A stretch of 5,666 nt of DNA. Origin: an uncultured Rhizobiaceae group bacterium. Its GTDB lineage: Bacteria; Pseudomonadota; Alphaproteobacteria; Rhizobiales; Rhizobiaceae. The stretch spans positions 1 through 5,666 of the forward strand of contig CALAIO010000217.1 in the NCBI GenBank assembly GCA_937923355.1, written 5' to 3'. Both the position numbers and the translations under genes were made by a program. Positions 5,127-5,666 of this stretch are shown here, one piece after another. The notes beneath the pieces are model-generated. The model ran no database searches. It saw only the letters and a program-made list of their open reading frames with translations, and was not told the origin of the DNA. The stretch's first letter is position 1. Every line of letters starts with the position of its first letter.

Positions 5127-5666
5127 CATTTTTTTGAGTCTGAAACTTTAAAGTCTGATCTCGCAAGCAAGCCACATGCGATTGTGATTGGTGCGGGCTT
5201 CGGCGGTCTGGCCGCTGCTGTCAGGCTGGGTGCAAGAGGCTACCGTGTAACGATCGTTGAAAAACTGGAGCAGGCAGGCGGCAGGGCAAGTGTTTTCAAG
5301 CAGGATGGCTATACGTTTGATGCAGGCCCAACCATTATAACAGCGCCTTTTGTTTTTGAAGAGCTTTGGGAACTCTGCGGCAAGAAAATGGAAGACCATG
5401 TTAAGCTAAAAGCCATGGATCCTTTCTATCGTATCCGCTTTGATGATGGCGATACTTTCACCTGTACGGGTGATGCGGACTTCATGCGAAAGGAAATTGC
5501 AAGATTTAATCCCGATGATGTGAAAGGTTATGAGGCTTTCTTTAAAGAAAGTGAGGCAAATTATAGCCTTGGCTTTTCCTTGATGCACAAGCCATTTCAC
5601 AAGTTTATCGAGATGGCAAAATTCTTGCCTGAACTTATTAGAAAACGTGCAGATAGAACGGTCTAT
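5118..5666 (+). CDS. crtI: Phytoene desaturase CrtI, 5' part (runs off the window)
   Basis: The first 183 codons of a gene that stays open to the window end; family proteins are about 500-525 residues. CrtI is an FAD-dependent, membrane-associated desaturase that introduces three or four double bonds into phytoene, giving neurosporene or lycopene. Seen: a short N-terminal tail (1-20), the dinucleotide-binding motif AIVIGAGFGGLAA with GAGFGG at 25-30, acidic E48 ending the second strand (TIVEK), AGGRA at 53-57, FDAGPTI, MDPFYRI and, at the end, RADRTVY, all matching purple-bacterial CrtI in order. ATG 5118 is the only reasonable start, since TAA lies in frame at 5106. There is no Shine-Dalgarno. 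It lies 40 nt after bchO on the same strand. Whether it makes three or four desaturations cannot be told from this part. Confidence 0.95.
   Translation, partial: MNTHFFESETLKSDLASKPHAIVIGAGFGGLAAAVRLGARGYRVTIVEKLEQAGGRASVFKQDGYTFDAGPTIITAPFVFEELWELCGKKMEDHVKLKAMDPFYRIRFDDGDTFTCTGDADFMRKEIARFNPDDVKGYEAFFKESEANYSLGFSLMHKPFHKFIEMAKFLPELIRKRADRTVY

Noticed and set aside
1..5666. Mobile elements, CRISPR arrays, tRNA or rRNA genes, or a new defence-type system
   Set aside because: Almost every base is covered by recognised pigment-synthesis genes, and no repeats, transposase motifs or RNA gene signatures were seen.

Overview
This is a piece of a photosynthesis gene cluster from an anoxygenic phototroph, most likely an alphaproteobacterium (purple or aerobic anoxygenic phototroph). 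The evidence is a linked set of genes for bacteriochlorophyll synthesis (bciB-type 8-vinyl reductase, bchI, bchD, bchO) and carotenoid synthesis (crtI), whose proteins resemble those of purple bacteria. By eye, GC content is in the mid-40s percent, which is low for this kind of organism. I cannot name the genus.

Layout: positions 1-27 hold no recognisable gene. Positions 28-1278 (minus strand) encode a BciB/FrhB-family Fe-S flavoprotein. A 66-bp divergent intergenic region (1279-1344) follows, holding an AT-rich dyad and a plausible promoter for the minus-strand gene. Then, all on the plus strand, come bchI (1345-2376), bchD (2390-4198), bchO (4202-5077) and the first 183 codons of crtI (5118 to the window end). 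The bchI-bchD gap is 13 nt and the bchD-bchO gap 3 nt, so these three are almost certainly one operon. crtI follows after 40 nt that look like a promoter with tandem PpsR/CrtJ-type operators, so it may have its own control as well as readthrough.

How the genes work together: BchI and BchD are the two AAA+ subunits of magnesium chelatase. With BchH, which is not in the window, they insert Mg2+ into protoporphyrin IX. BchO is the chelatase-linked alpha/beta-hydrolase of unknown reaction. BciB would reduce the C8-vinyl group later in the same pathway, using ferredoxin. CrtI desaturates phytoene to the coloured carotenoids that accompany bacteriochlorophyll in the photosystem. Joint repression by a PpsR/CrtJ regulator is suggested by TGT-N12-ACA-like sites near the 5' ends of bciB/bchI and crtI.

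I see no new system here. The content is a well-known pathway. The points worth a second look are regulatory (tandem operators over a possibly leaderless crtI promoter, the divergent dyad), a four-cysteine insert in BchI, and the gene order.
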